Shown here: one piece after another, positions 28,028-35,989 of the stretch
Layout of the letters: every line of letters begins with the position of its first letter
Numbering within the stretch: the stretch's first letter is position 1
From: Humibacillus sp. DSM 29435
GTDB taxonomy: Bacteria; Actinomycetota; Actinomycetes; Actinomycetales; Dermatophilaceae
Assembly (NCBI RefSeq): GCF_001758225.1
Contig: NZ_MAST01000053.1
Span: 1 to 64,000, forward strand
Direction: 5' to 3'
Length of the DNA: 64,000 nt
Program-made: the position numbers and the translations under genes
The notes under the pieces: generated by a model
What the model saw: the letters and a program-made list of their open reading frames with translations, nothing else
The model's database searches: none
What the model was told of the DNA's origin: nothing

Positions 28028-28899
28028 GCACAGACTCGCGAGCCGTGCCGGATGCCGTTGAGCTCGCTCTCTTGGAACGGCTCTGTGTCAGCGTGGCGGC
28101 CCAGGCGTCACGGTTCATCCGTGACGAGCGCCCGGCCAGCGTCAGCGTCGCGGCCACCAAGTCCACCGACACCGACGTGGTGACCGTCATGGACCGGGCT
28201 TCGGAGGAGCTGCTGCACGGCCTGATCCAGGCCGCTCGCCCGCAGGACGGCATCCTGGGGGAGGAGGGGCTCGACGTCGCCGGGACGTCCGGCCTCACCT
28301 GGGTGGTCGACCCCATCGACGGCACGGTCAACTACCTCTACGACATTCCGGCCTACGCCGTGTCGGTGGCCGTGGTGGTGGGTGACGTCGCGGTCGAGGG
28401 AGCCTGGTCGACGGTGGCGGGCGCCGTGGCCGACCCGTCGCGCCGGGTCGTGCATCACGCCCGCCGTGGTGGTGGAGCCTGGACGAGTGAGGAGACGGCT
28501 GCGCCCGCCGGCCCTGCATCCGCCGGCCCTGTGCCCGAGCCGGTCGCCAGGCTGTCGGTCTCCGGCGAGAACCGGCTGTCGCGCACCCTGCTCGCCACCG
28601 GGTTCGCCTACTCCGCCGAGACCCGGGCCCGCCAGGCTGAGGTGATGACGCGGGTGCTCCCCGCCGTTCGCGACATCCGAAGGATCGGGAGCGCCGCGCT
28701 CGACCTGGTCCGCGTGGCGGAGGGCTCGGTCGATGCCTACGCGGAGTCGGGACTGCACCCCTGGGACCTCGCCGCCGGGTGGCTCATCGTCGAGGAGGCC
28801 GGGGGAGTCGTGATGGGAGTCGACCGGCATCCGACCAGGTCGTTGACGGTGGCGGCGGGGCCGGCGCTCGTCGAACAGGTGCGCGAGCTCTTCCTCTGA
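28024..28899 (+). CDS. Inositol monophosphatase family protein
   Basis: A 291-residue Mg2+-dependent phosphatase of the IMPase family (SuhB-like). The metal-binding motifs are all present: GEEG, DPIDGTVNYLYDIP, and HPWDLAAGWLIVEEAGG. Substrates of relatives include inositol 1-phosphate and other sugar phosphates. ATG 28024 overlaps the ferrochelatase stop (ATGA). In related genomes the homologue (Rv2701c type) sits in the same block near DUF4193 and dut. Confidence 0.92.
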   Translation: MSTDSRAVPDAVELALLERLCVSVAAQASRFIRDERPASVSVAATKSTDTDVVTVMDRASEELLHGLIQAARPQDGILGEEGLDVAGTSGLTWVVDPIDGTVNYLYDIPAYAVSVAVVVGDVAVEGAWSTVAGAVADPSRRVVHHARRGGGAWTSEETAAPAGPASAGPVPEPVARLSVSGENRLSRTLLATGFAYSAETRARQAEVMTRVLPAVRDIRRIGSAALDLVRVAEGSVDAYAESGLHPWDLAAGWLIVEEAGGVVMGVDRHPTRSLTVAAGPALVEQVRELFL

Positions 28900-28930
28900 G
28901 CTCGCACTGCCAGAGCGGGCCGCAGCTCAG
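28896..28930. terminator. Bidirectional hairpin between convergent genes
   Basis: CTGAGCT (28896-28902) and AGCTCAG (28924-28930) form an inverted repeat that includes the stop codons of both convergent genes. There is no T tract; factor-independent termination is uncertain. Confidence 0.4.
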
Positions 28931-29112
28931 GCGGCGCGGAAGGGGGCGAGCTCCGGAACGGTCAGACCGTTCTCGGTGGCCAACCGGGCGAACGACTCGA
29001 GCTCGCCGGTGTGCACCTGCGCCGCGTAGTCGTCGCCGGCCGCCCGGGCCTGGTCGAGGTCGTGCAGTGCGTCACTGACGCGCTTTCGGATCTGGTCGAC
29101 GAACTCCGTCAT
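28927..29112 (-). CDS. Small conserved-type hypothetical protein
   Basis: A 61-residue helical, acidic protein (DQIRKRVSDALHDLDQARAA...VPELAPFRAA) with no domain I recognise. GGAGGTG seven bases before ATG 29112 and consistent codon bias support it as a real gene. It is convergent with the IMPase gene and divergent from DUF4193. It has no membrane segment. Confidence 0.65.
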   Translation of the reverse strand: MTEFVDQIRKRVSDALHDLDQARAAGDDYAAQVHTGELESFARLATENGLTVPELAPFRAA

Positions 29113-29541
29113 GGTGCACCTCCGGGCCAGGTTGGTGGGTCGGTCCTTGTTGATCGATGGTTGCGAGTCGGTGTCTGCTGATCGGTGTTCTTTCGATCAG
29201 TCGGGTTCGGCGACCCTACATCGTCGTCGTTGGCCCAGCATCCATCGAAGCAGCCCGAGATCTGGCATAGCGCAGGTGAACTCTTGGTCAGTCTTCGGTC
29301 GCTCGGGCGGCGCGGGTCGAGTGACCGTCTCACCGGGGCGCACCGGCAAGATGACAACGCGCCCCGGATGGTGCACAATCCGCGCACGCGATGATGTCCA
29401 CGCACTGTGGTCCCGGCTTGGTTCCAGTGCCGTTCCCAGCCCCGTCCCCAGCACGGTCGGAACGGGAACAAAGCACGGGTTCACAGGCGTTCATCGCGCA
29501 CAGGCTGTAGGCGCAGCCCGAAGAGGATCGAGGGGAAACGA
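29113..29541. promoter_or_regulatory. Divergent intergenic region upstream of DUF4193
   Basis: A 429-bp spacer between two divergent small genes. It contains an inverted repeat CTGATCG...CGATCAG (29178-29200, 9-bp spacer) near the left gene. No gene, tRNA or strong promoter consensus was found; the length suggests a long leader or regulatory region for the DUF4193 gene. Confidence 0.4.
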
Positions 29542-29841
29542 ATGGCAACTGACTACGACGCGCCACGCAAGACTGACGACGACCTGAACGAGGACTCCAT
29601 CGAGGAGCTCAAGTCACGACGGGTCGACAAGAGCAGCTCGAGCGTCGACGTCGACGAGACCGAGCAGGCGGAGGGCTTCGAGCTGCCTGGCGCAGATCTC
29701 TCGGGCGAAGAGCTCTCGGTGCGGGTTCTGCCCAAGCAGGCCGACGAGTTCACCTGCGGGCGATGCTTCCTGGTTCACCACCGCAGCCAGCTGGCCAAAG
29801 AGGTCGGCGGCACGATGATCTGCACGGAGTGTGCCGCCTGA
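29542..29841 (+). CDS. DUF4193 family protein
   Basis: A 99-residue actinobacterial protein of unknown function. It has an acidic N-terminal half ([19 protein letters not shown]) and a C-terminal zinc-ribbon-like pair CGRC...CTEC that probably binds one zinc. The DUF4193 pattern is clear. GAGGGG precedes ATG 29542. It is conserved next to dut in many actinobacteria (Rv2699c type). A DUF3093 gene often found between them is absent here. Confidence 0.9.
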   Translation: MATDYDAPRKTDDDLNEDSIEELKSRRVDKSSSSVDVDETEQAEGFELPGADLSGEELSVRVLPKQADEFTCGRCFLVHHRSQLAKEVGGTMICTECAA

Positions 29842-29860
29842 GCCCACGGATGGAGCAAGT

Positions 29861-29885
29861 AGGGTCGGTCCTCGTGACCGACCCT
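29861..29885 (+). terminator. Hairpin after DUF4193
   Basis: AGGGTCGGTC-CTCGT-GACCGACCCT has perfect 10-bp arms and lies 20 bp after the DUF4193 stop. A T-rich tail is weak (TGTGCTTGC). It overlaps an early possible dut start (GTG 29874), which makes that start unlikely. Confidence 0.7.
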
Positions 29886-29948
29886 TGTGCTTGCTCCGGC
29901 AGGTCCGTGCACGCTCCGGGCAGCACGCCCGGCGTCGGTGTCAGAGCC

Positions 29949-29996
29949 GATGACGGCGCCGATGACCGCGCCGATGACCGCGCTGATGACCGTGCC
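29949..29996 (+). repeat. 12-bp tandem repeat, four copies
   Basis: GATGACCGCGCC is repeated four times with minor changes upstream of the dUTPase domain. Read in the dut frame it encodes Asp-Asp-Arg-Ala units, so it is either spacer or a disordered N-terminal extension. Confidence 0.8.
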
Positions 29997-30038
29997 CACG
30001 ACCTCGCCCATAACGGGCCGCTCGCAGACCCGCTGCCC

Positions 30039-30500
30039 GTGTCGGTGGTGCGCCTCGACCGTGGCCTGCCCCTGCCCGTCTACGCGCGGCCGGGCGACGC
30101 CGGGCTCGACCTGCTGGCCCGCGACGGGCTGACGCTCGGGCCGGGCGAACGGGCCCTGGTGCCGACGGGTGTGGCGATCGCGATACCGCCGGGGTGCGCA
30201 GGTTTCGTCCACCCCCGTTCGGGGCTGGCCGCGCGACACGGCATCGGGATCGTCAACGCTCCCGGAACCATCGACTCGGGGTACCGCGGCGAGATCCTGG
30301 TGAACCTGGTGAACCTCGACCCGGCAGAGTCGTTCGTGGTCGCCCGCGGCGACCGCATCGCCCAGCTCGTGGTGCAGCGGGTGGAGACGGTGGCTCTGCT
30401 CGAGGTGGATTCGCTCGATTCCACCCCGCGGGGGGACACTGGACACGGATCGACCGGCGGTTTCGGTGCCGAGAGAAACACGACTCGAAGGACGGAATGA
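30039..30500 (+). CDS. dut: dUTP diphosphatase
   Basis: Hydrolyses dUTP to dUMP and pyrophosphate, keeping uracil out of DNA and supplying dTMP synthesis. All five trimeric dUTPase motifs are present: [39 protein letters not shown] and [16 protein letters not shown] 30039 gives the usual 153-residue length, but no ribosome-binding site is seen; GTG 29907 would add a repetitive extension of 44 residues. The stop overlaps the DUF3710 start by four bases. Confidence 0.9.
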   Translation: MSVVRLDRGLPLPVYARPGDAGLDLLARDGLTLGPGERALVPTGVAIAIPPGCAGFVHPRSGLAARHGIGIVNAPGTIDSGYRGEILVNLVNLDPAESFVVARGDRIAQLVVQRVETVALLEVDSLDSTPRGDTGHGSTGGFGAERNTTRRTE

Positions 30501-31324
30501 CGGTGGGACTCTTCAGCCGCGGCAAGAGCAAGCAGGATGCCGCTGACGCTCGCGACGCGACCGGCCTCGACCTCGACCTCGCGGAGGGTGAGGCAGACCT
30601 CGACACGGCGAACGGCGCGATCGGTGACGAGGTGGCGCCCGCCGAGGGCGAGGCAGGCCCCTTCGACCGCACCACCGTCGACGACGACACCGACTACCTC
30701 AACCTGGGCGCGATCTGGCTACGCGGCCAGCAGGGGATGGAGCTGCGGCTCGAGATCAACGAGCAGGAGCAGCAGATAACCGGGGTGACCGCCGTCATCG
30801 GCGAGTCCGCCGTGCAGCTGCAGGCCTTTGCCGCGCCCCGCACGGAGGGCGTCTGGGTCGACATCCGTGACGAGATCGCGGCGAGCATCACCGGGTCGGG
30901 GGGCACGGCCGAGATCGTGGCCGGACCCTTCGGTCAAGAGCTGCTCACCCGGATGCCCCAGGCCGGGGCCGACGGGCGCACCGTCTTCATGCCGGCCCGG
31001 TTCGTCGGCGTCGACGGGCCCCGGTGGTTCCTGCGTGCCGTGGTGAGCGGGCGCGCGGCCATCGACCCCGAGGCGGCCGACGCGGTGCACCACGTCATCC
31101 GCACGGCCGTCATCGACCGCGGAGACGAGGCCATGCCGCCTCGCGAGGTGCTGCCGCTTCGCCTCCCCGAGACCCCGGAGACTCCCGAGGCGCCGCCACT
31201 GGAGCAGAACGACCCGGCGAACGCTCTCGACGACGAGGCGGAGACCGCCGAGGCCGGCCGGCCGGCCAACCTCGCCGACTTCAAGCCCTTCGAGCGCGGT
31301 CCCGAGATCACCGAGGTTCGGTGA
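30497..31324 (+). CDS. DUF3710 family protein
   Basis: A 275-residue cytosolic protein of unknown function, conserved downstream of dut in actinobacteria (Rv2696c type). The N-terminal 60 residues are acidic and low-complexity; the core from about 60 to 205 contains [30 protein letters not shown] and [13 protein letters not shown], the DUF3710 pattern. The C-terminus is Pro/Glu-rich. ATG overlaps the dut stop (ATGA), so the genes are co-translated. Confidence 0.9.
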   Translation: MTVGLFSRGKSKQDAADARDATGLDLDLAEGEADLDTANGAIGDEVAPAEGEAGPFDRTTVDDDTDYLNLGAIWLRGQQGMELRLEINEQEQQITGVTAVIGESAVQLQAFAAPRTEGVWVDIRDEIAASITGSGGTAEIVAGPFGQELLTRMPQAGADGRTVFMPARFVGVDGPRWFLRAVVSGRAAIDPEAADAVHHVIRTAVIDRGDEAMPPREVLPLRLPETPETPEAPPLEQNDPANALDDEAETAEAGRPANLADFKPFERGPEITEVR

Positions 31325-31328
31325 CCCC

Positions 31329-31721
31329 ATGGGTAGTGCCAGATCGGGCGCCCTGCGCCGTCTCACCGAGCGCCTGACCCGCACGTCCGACGAGCTCGAC
31401 TCCGATGACCTGAAGCGGGAGTCGAACGACCTGGGGGTCGTGCACATCGGTGACCTCGAGCCCCGCTCGCTGGCCACCGTCTGCGGAGAGGTGCGTTCGG
31501 TCACCCTGCGCCCCCGCGACGACGTCCCGGCACTCGACGTGGAGGTGTGGGACGGCACCGACTCCCTGCACCTCGTCTGGCTCGGAAGGCGTCGCATCGC
31601 GGGCATCGCCCCGGGCATCAAGGTGCAGGCCACGGGTCGGGTCACCCGACAGCGAGATGTCACCACCATCTTCAACCCGGCGTACGAGATCATCGGTCGC
31701 CCCGGCGCGAGTCATGACTGA
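31329..31721 (+). CDS. OB-fold nucleic-acid-binding protein
   Basis: A 130-residue protein with an OB fold from about residue 45 (VCGEVRSVTLRPRDDVPALD to VQATGRVTRQRDVTTIFNP). Homologues (Rv2694c type) sit in the same place in many actinobacteria; nucleic-acid binding is inferred from the fold only. It begins 4 bp after DUF3710 and overlaps the DUF3159 gene by 8 bp, so it belongs to the dut operon. Confidence 0.85.
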   Translation: MGSARSGALRRLTERLTRTSDELDSDDLKRESNDLGVVHIGDLEPRSLATVCGEVRSVTLRPRDDVPALDVEVWDGTDSLHLVWLGRRRIAGIAPGIKVQATGRVTRQRDVTTIFNPAYEIIGRPGASHD

Positions 31722-32430
31722 AGCCGCGAGCACGGGTGACGAACGAACGGGTAGCGAAGCCGACCTGCGTCGGTACGCAACCGTTGAGGAGCTGCTCCGA
31801 GAGAAGCTGTCAGAGGCGATCGGCGGGTGGCGGGGGGCCGCTGAGTCGGCCGTGCCGACGCTTGCCTTCGCCCTGGCGTGGGCTCGCACGGGCAACCTGC
31901 GCACGTCCTTGGTGATCGCGGCGGCCGGCGTGGTCGTGCTGCTGATCGTGCGACTCGCGCAGCGACAGAACGCCCGCTTCATCGCCTACGCCGCAGCCGG
32001 CGTCGCGATCTCCGCGTTCTTCGCCCTGCGTTCCGGCCGGGCCGAAGACGCTTTCCTGCCCGGGATGCTGCAGAACGCGGGGCTCATGCTCGTGCTGCTG
32101 GTCACGAACCTGACTCGATGGCCGTTGTTCGGTTTCATCGTCGGGGTGGCCGAGCCCGAGGTCTTCGCCGAAGACCCGACCTGGTGGCGGCGGCACCCGG
32201 GCATCGTCACCGTGGCATCGCGGCTGGCCTGGGTGCTGATCGCCCTCAACGTCGTGCGCCTGTCGATCATGGTGCCGCTCTATCTCGCCGAGCGGGTCTC
32301 GGCCCTGGCTGTCGCCAAGGTGGTGCTGGGCTGGCCGCTCTACCTCGTCGCCCTCACCGTGATGGGTGCCATCCTGGTGAAGGGTCGCACTCCCATCGAC
32401 CCGCACGGCGGCCGTCCGAACCTGGCCTGA
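31714..32430 (+). CDS. DUF3159 family membrane protein
   Basis: A 238-residue membrane protein with five or six hydrophobic segments. DUF3159 features are visible: GGWRGAAESAVPTLAF near the N-terminus, PGMLQNAG, LTRWPLFGFIVG and the final LYLVALTVMGAILV. Function unknown. ATG 31714 lies inside the end of the OB-fold gene. Last gene of the dut operon and convergent with the Trk pair, 10 bp away; its conserved position beside ceoB/ceoC hints at an ion-related role. Confidence 0.9.
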   Translation: MTEAASTGDERTGSEADLRRYATVEELLREKLSEAIGGWRGAAESAVPTLAFALAWARTGNLRTSLVIAAAGVVVLLIVRLAQRQNARFIAYAAAGVAISAFFALRSGRAEDAFLPGMLQNAGLMLVLLVTNLTRWPLFGFIVGVAEPEVFAEDPTWWRRHPGIVTVASRLAWVLIALNVVRLSIMVPLYLAERVSALAVAKVVLGWPLYLVALTVMGAILVKGRTPIDPHGGRPNLA

Positions 32431-32440
32431 GCGACCGACC

Positions 32441-33130
32441 TCAGAACTGGCTCTCGACCGTCTTCGGGCGGTCGCCGGGAGCCACGACCTGCTGCAGATG
32501 CTGCTCCGACTCGTTCGTGGTGATGAAGAGCAGCTCGTCGCCGATCTCCATCGCGTCGTCGGCCGTGGGAGCCAACGGCCGCTGCTCGCGGATGATCGCG
32601 ACCAGCACCGTGTCGGCCGGCCAGGCGATGTCGCCGACCCGCCGACCCGCGAAGGGGCTCGCCTCGGGCAGGGTGATCTCGACCATCGAGACCTGTCCCT
32701 GCTGAAACTCGAAGATGCGCACGAGGTCGCCGATGCTGACGGCCTCCTCGATGAGGGCCGTCATCAGCCGGGGCGTCGAGACGGCGACGTCGACGCCCCA
32801 CGACTCGTCGAACATCCACTCGTTCTTCGGGTTGTTGACCCGCGCGACCGTGCGCGGCACCCCGAACTCCGTCTTGGCGAGCAGAGAGATGACCAGGTTG
32901 GCCTTGTCGTCTCCGGTGGCCGCCACCACGACGTCGGAGGCTTCGAGGCGCGCCTCCTCGAGAGCGGCGATCTCGCAGGCGTCGGCGAGCAGCCATGAGG
33001 CCTCGGGCACCCGAGAGGCCTGCACGTCATCGGCGTCCTTGTCGATGAGCAGCACCTGATGGCCGTTGCCGAGCAGCTCCTGGGCGATGGACCGGCCGAC
33101 GCTCCCGGCTCCCGCGATGACGACGCGCAT
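32441..33130 (-). CDS. ceoC: TrkA/RCK-type potassium regulatory protein
   Basis: A 229-residue cytosolic regulator with an N-terminal Rossmann RCK-N domain (MRVVIAGAGSVGRSIAQEL, with IDKD binding the ribose) and a C-terminal RCK-C domain (about 145-215, VSMVEITLPEASPFAGRRVG). Such proteins bind NAD(H), ATP or c-di-AMP and gate potassium channels or transporters. Second gene of a pair with the protein at 33184; the names follow the ceoB/ceoC pair of mycobacteria. No TrkH/KtrB-type pore is encoded nearby. Confidence 0.88.
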   Translation of the reverse strand: MRVVIAGAGSVGRSIAQELLGNGHQVLLIDKDADDVQASRVPEASWLLADACEIAALEEARLEASDVVVAATGDDKANLVISLLAKTEFGVPRTVARVNNPKNEWMFDESWGVDVAVSTPRLMTALIEEAVSIGDLVRIFEFQQGQVSMVEITLPEASPFAGRRVGDIAWPADTVLVAIIREQRPLAPTADDAMEIGDELLFITTNESEQHLQQVVAPGDRPKTVESQF

Positions 33131-33183
33131 GTGGTTCTCCTGTTGCCGGTCAGTGAGTTCAGCGGATCAGCGAGTCGAGCAGG

Positions 33184-33846
33184 TCAGTGGGCGGCCGGGG
33201 CCTGGTCACAGAGGCGTTCGACCCGCGCCAGCTCGTCGCGCCGCAGGGCCAGGTGCATCAGGTCTCCTTGCTGCACGACCATGTCGGGCTTGGGCAGGCT
33301 GCCTTCGCCGAGCCGGGTCACGTAGGCCACCCGCGACCCGGTCTGCTGCTCGAGGTCGGTCAGCGCCCGCCCGATCCAGGCGGGGTGGATCGGGACCTCG
33401 GCGATGACGATCTTCCCGCTGGGGTCGGTCAGCTCGGGCATGGCGCCCTGGGGGAGCAGGCGCTGGATCATCTGGTCGGCCGTCCACTTGACCGTGGCGA
33501 CGGTGGGGATGCCGAGCCGCTGGTAGACCATGGCCCGGCGCGGGTCGTAGATGCGGGCGGCCACATGCTCCACCCCGAACGTCTCGCGGGCCACCCGGGC
33601 GGCGAGGATGTTGGAGTTGTCGCCGCTGCTCACGGCGGCAAAGGCGTAGGCGCCCTTGATGCCGGCCGCGATCAGGGTGTCGCGGTCGAACCCGATGCCG
33701 GTGACGGTCTCGCCCTCGAACTCGGTGCCGAGGCGGCGGAAGGCGGCGGCGTCGACATCGATGACGGCCACGTCGTGGCCGCTGCGGCCCAACGTGCGCG
33801 CGAGCGCAGAGCCGACTCGGCCACAGCCCATGATGACGAAGTGCAC
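33184..33846 (-). CDS. ceoB: TrkA/RCK-type potassium regulatory protein
   Basis: A 220-residue paralogue of the following gene. The Rossmann motif is MHFVIMGCGRVGSALARTLG with IDVD at the second strand, and the RCK-C domain spans about 135-210. It is divergent from the KimA-like transporter (133 bp between starts) and 53 bp upstream of ceoC. The two RCK proteins probably form a mixed octameric gating ring. Control of the neighbouring transporter is inferred from position. Confidence 0.88.
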   Translation of the reverse strand: MHFVIMGCGRVGSALARTLGRSGHDVAVIDVDAAAFRRLGTEFEGETVTGIGFDRDTLIAAGIKGAYAFAAVSSGDNSNILAARVARETFGVEHVAARIYDPRRAMVYQRLGIPTVATVKWTADQMIQRLLPQGAMPELTDPSGKIVIAEVPIHPAWIGRALTDLEQQTGSRVAYVTRLGEGSLPKPDMVVQQGDLMHLALRRDELARVERLCDQAPAAH

Positions 33847-33979
33847 GAGCGCGACGCTACACCCAGCCGGGCCTCAGACAGCCTGCAGATCGAACGTACC
33901 GGCATCCGGGTATCGCCCCTCGGACCTCGGTGGTCCGTGGGTGCGCGCACCGGCGGCTGAGCGGCATACAGTGTCACCC

Positions 33980-35989
33980 GTGCCAGGTACAGGTTCGCTC
34001 TTCAAGCGGCTGCTCGTGGGTCGCGCGGTGCGAAGTGACAAGCTCGGGGACACCCTCCTGCCGAAGCGGCTCGCGTTGCCGATCTTCGCCAGTGACGCCC
34101 TCTCCTCGGTCGCGTACGCGCCCGACGAGATCATGCTCATGTTGGGACTCGCCGGGGGTGCCTTCGCCACGACGCACAGCTGGCAGATCACGATCGCGGT
34201 CGTGTTCGTCATGGTCGTCGTCGTCGCGTCCTACCGCCAGAACGTGCACGCTTACCCGTCCGGCGGCGGCGACTACGAGGTGGCCACGGTCAACCTCGGG
34301 CCGAAGGCCGGCCTCACGGTGGCGAGCGCCCTCCTGGTCGACTACACCCTCACCGTCGCGGTGTCGGTGAGCTCGGGCGTGCAGAACGCCGGCACGGTGC
34401 TCGACTTCGTGCAGGGCAAGGAGGTGATGGTGGCGGTGATCGTGATCGTCTTCATCACCGCCATGAACCTGCGAGGAGTAAGGGAGTCGGGCAAGGCGTT
34501 CGCCGTTCCGGTGTACCTGTTCATCTTCGCCATCATCGGCATGGGCATCGTCGGCTTCTTCCAGCACTTCAACGGCACCCTGGCCCCGGCCGAGAGCGCC
34601 GGTCTGACCCTCGTGCCCGAAGACGGCAAGGAGCTGACCGGCCTCGCGGCCGGGTTCCTGCTGCTCCGTGCCTTCTCGTCGGGGTGCGCCGCCCTGACCG
34701 GTGTGGAGGCGATCTCCAACGGGGTGCCCGCCTTCAAGAAGCCCAAGAGCACCAACGCCGCCACGACGCTGCTGCTCATGGGCACACTGTCGATCACGAT
34801 GCTCGCCTCGATCATCGCCCTCAGCCAGTGGTCGGGCATCCAAATCGCCGACGAGCCGGCCACCCAGCTGCTGCGTGACGGGCAGGCGGTGGGCGAGTCC
34901 TACGTGCAGAACACGGCCATCGGCCAGCTGTCCGAGTCGGTGTTCGCCAACTTCCACCTCGGAGTCATCTTCGTCTCGATCGTCACCGGGCTGATCCTGT
35001 TCCTCGCGGCCAACACCGCGTTCAACGGCTTCCCGGTGCTCGGCTCGATCCTGGCTCGTGACGGTTACCTGCCGCGTCAGCTGCACACCCGGGGCGACCG
35101 GCTCGCGTTCTCGAACGGCATCCTCATCCTCGCCGCGGCCGCGATCCTGCTCGTCGTGGTCTTCCGCGCCGACGTCAACGCCCTGCTCCAGCTCTACATC
35201 GTCGGTGTCTTCGTGTCGTTCACCACCAGCCAGACCGGCATGGTGCGGCACTGGACCCGCCACCTTCGGCTGGAGCGCAACTCCAAGGAACGGGCGAGGA
35301 TGCAGCGCTCCCGGGTCATCAACGCCGTCGGCGCGGTGATGTCGGGAGTGGTGCTGCTCGTCGTGCTCATCACGAAGTTCGAGGCGGGCGCGCGCTACGC
35401 CATCCTCGCCATGATCGTGATCTTCGTGATCATGCTCGGCATCCGCAAGCACTACGACCGGGTGCGCGACGAGCTGGCGATCGACTGGGACAAGGACAAG
35501 CCGCTGTTGCCCAGCCACGTGCACGCCATCGTGTGCATCAGCAAGATCCACAAGCCGACGATGCGGGCCCTCGCCTACGCCCGGGCCAGCCGGCCGAGCT
35601 ACCTCGAGGCGGTGACCGTCGACGTCGACCCCGACGAGACGCAGGCGCTCCTCGACGAGTGGGACCGGCACGACATCCCCGTGCCCCTGAAGGTGCTCTC
35701 GTCGCCGTACCGGCAGATCACCCGGCCCATCCTCGAGTACGTGCGTTCGATCCGGAGCGGCAACCCGCGCGACATCGTCACGGTCTACCTGCCCGAGTAC
35801 GTGCTCGGGAAGTGGTGGGAGCAGGTGCTGCACAACCAGAGTGCCCTACGGCTCAAGGGCCGGCTGCTCTTCACGCCCGGTGTCATGGTGGTCAGCGTGC
35901 CGTGGCAGCTGGCGTCGTCGGAGGGCGCCGAGCGTGACTGGATCGACGAGCCGCCGGTGCCCGGCTCGGTGCGCGGCGGCAACCTGTGA
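33980..35989 (+). CDS. KimA-like APC-family potassium transporter
   Basis: A 669-residue transporter with about twelve membrane segments and a 200-residue cytosolic C-terminal domain of universal-stress-protein type. The order of motifs closely follows Bacillus subtilis KimA, a potassium importer: ASDALSSVAYAPDEI (the Asp and Tyr of the ion site), SYRQNVHAYPSGGGDY, RAFSSGCAALTGVEAISN, NTAFNGFPVLGSILARD and TSQTGMVRHW, ending with LHNQSALRLKGRLLF. KimA is inhibited by c-di-AMP through its C-terminal domain. GTG 33980 follows a TACAGT -10-like box by seven bases, suggesting a leaderless mRNA; GTG 33971 is an alternative. Often annotated only as amino acid permease. Confidence 0.85.
   Translation: MPGTGSLFKRLLVGRAVRSDKLGDTLLPKRLALPIFASDALSSVAYAPDEIMLMLGLAGGAFATTHSWQITIAVVFVMVVVVASYRQNVHAYPSGGGDYEVATVNLGPKAGLTVASALLVDYTLTVAVSVSSGVQNAGTVLDFVQGKEVMVAVIVIVFITAMNLRGVRESGKAFAVPVYLFIFAIIGMGIVGFFQHFNGTLAPAESAGLTLVPEDGKELTGLAAGFLLLRAFSSGCAALTGVEAISNGVPAFKKPKSTNAATTLLLMGTLSITMLASIIALSQWSGIQIADEPATQLLRDGQAVGESYVQNTAIGQLSESVFANFHLGVIFVSIVTGLILFLAANTAFNGFPVLGSILARDGYLPRQLHTRGDRLAFSNGILILAAAAILLVVVFRADVNALLQLYIVGVFVSFTTSQTGMVRHWTRHLRLERNSKERARMQRSRVINAVGAVMSGVVLLVVLITKFEAGARYAILAMIVIFVIMLGIRKHYDRVRDELAIDWDKDKPLLPSHVHAIVCISKIHKPTMRALAYARASRPSYLEAVTVDVDPDETQALLDEWDRHDIPVPLKVLSSPYRQITRPILEYVRSIRSGNPRDIVTVYLPEYVLGKWWEQVLHNQSALRLKGRLLFTPGVMVVSVPWQLASSEGAERDWIDEPPVPGSVRGGNL

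Noticed and set aside
29874-30038. dut start at GTG 29874 or GTG 29907
   Set aside because: 29874 lies in the loop of a 10-bp-arm hairpin; 29907 would add a tandem-repeat-encoded extension not usual for dUTPases. GTG 30039 preferred, with doubt.
33974-35833. Minus-strand frame of 619 codons opposite the KimA-like gene
   Set aside because: Shadow of a membrane protein gene; no start signal and extreme His/Glu/Asp composition.
33980-35989. Annotation of the transporter as an amino acid permease
   Set aside because: The motif order, C-terminal domain and RCK neighbours agree much better with KimA-type potassium transporters.
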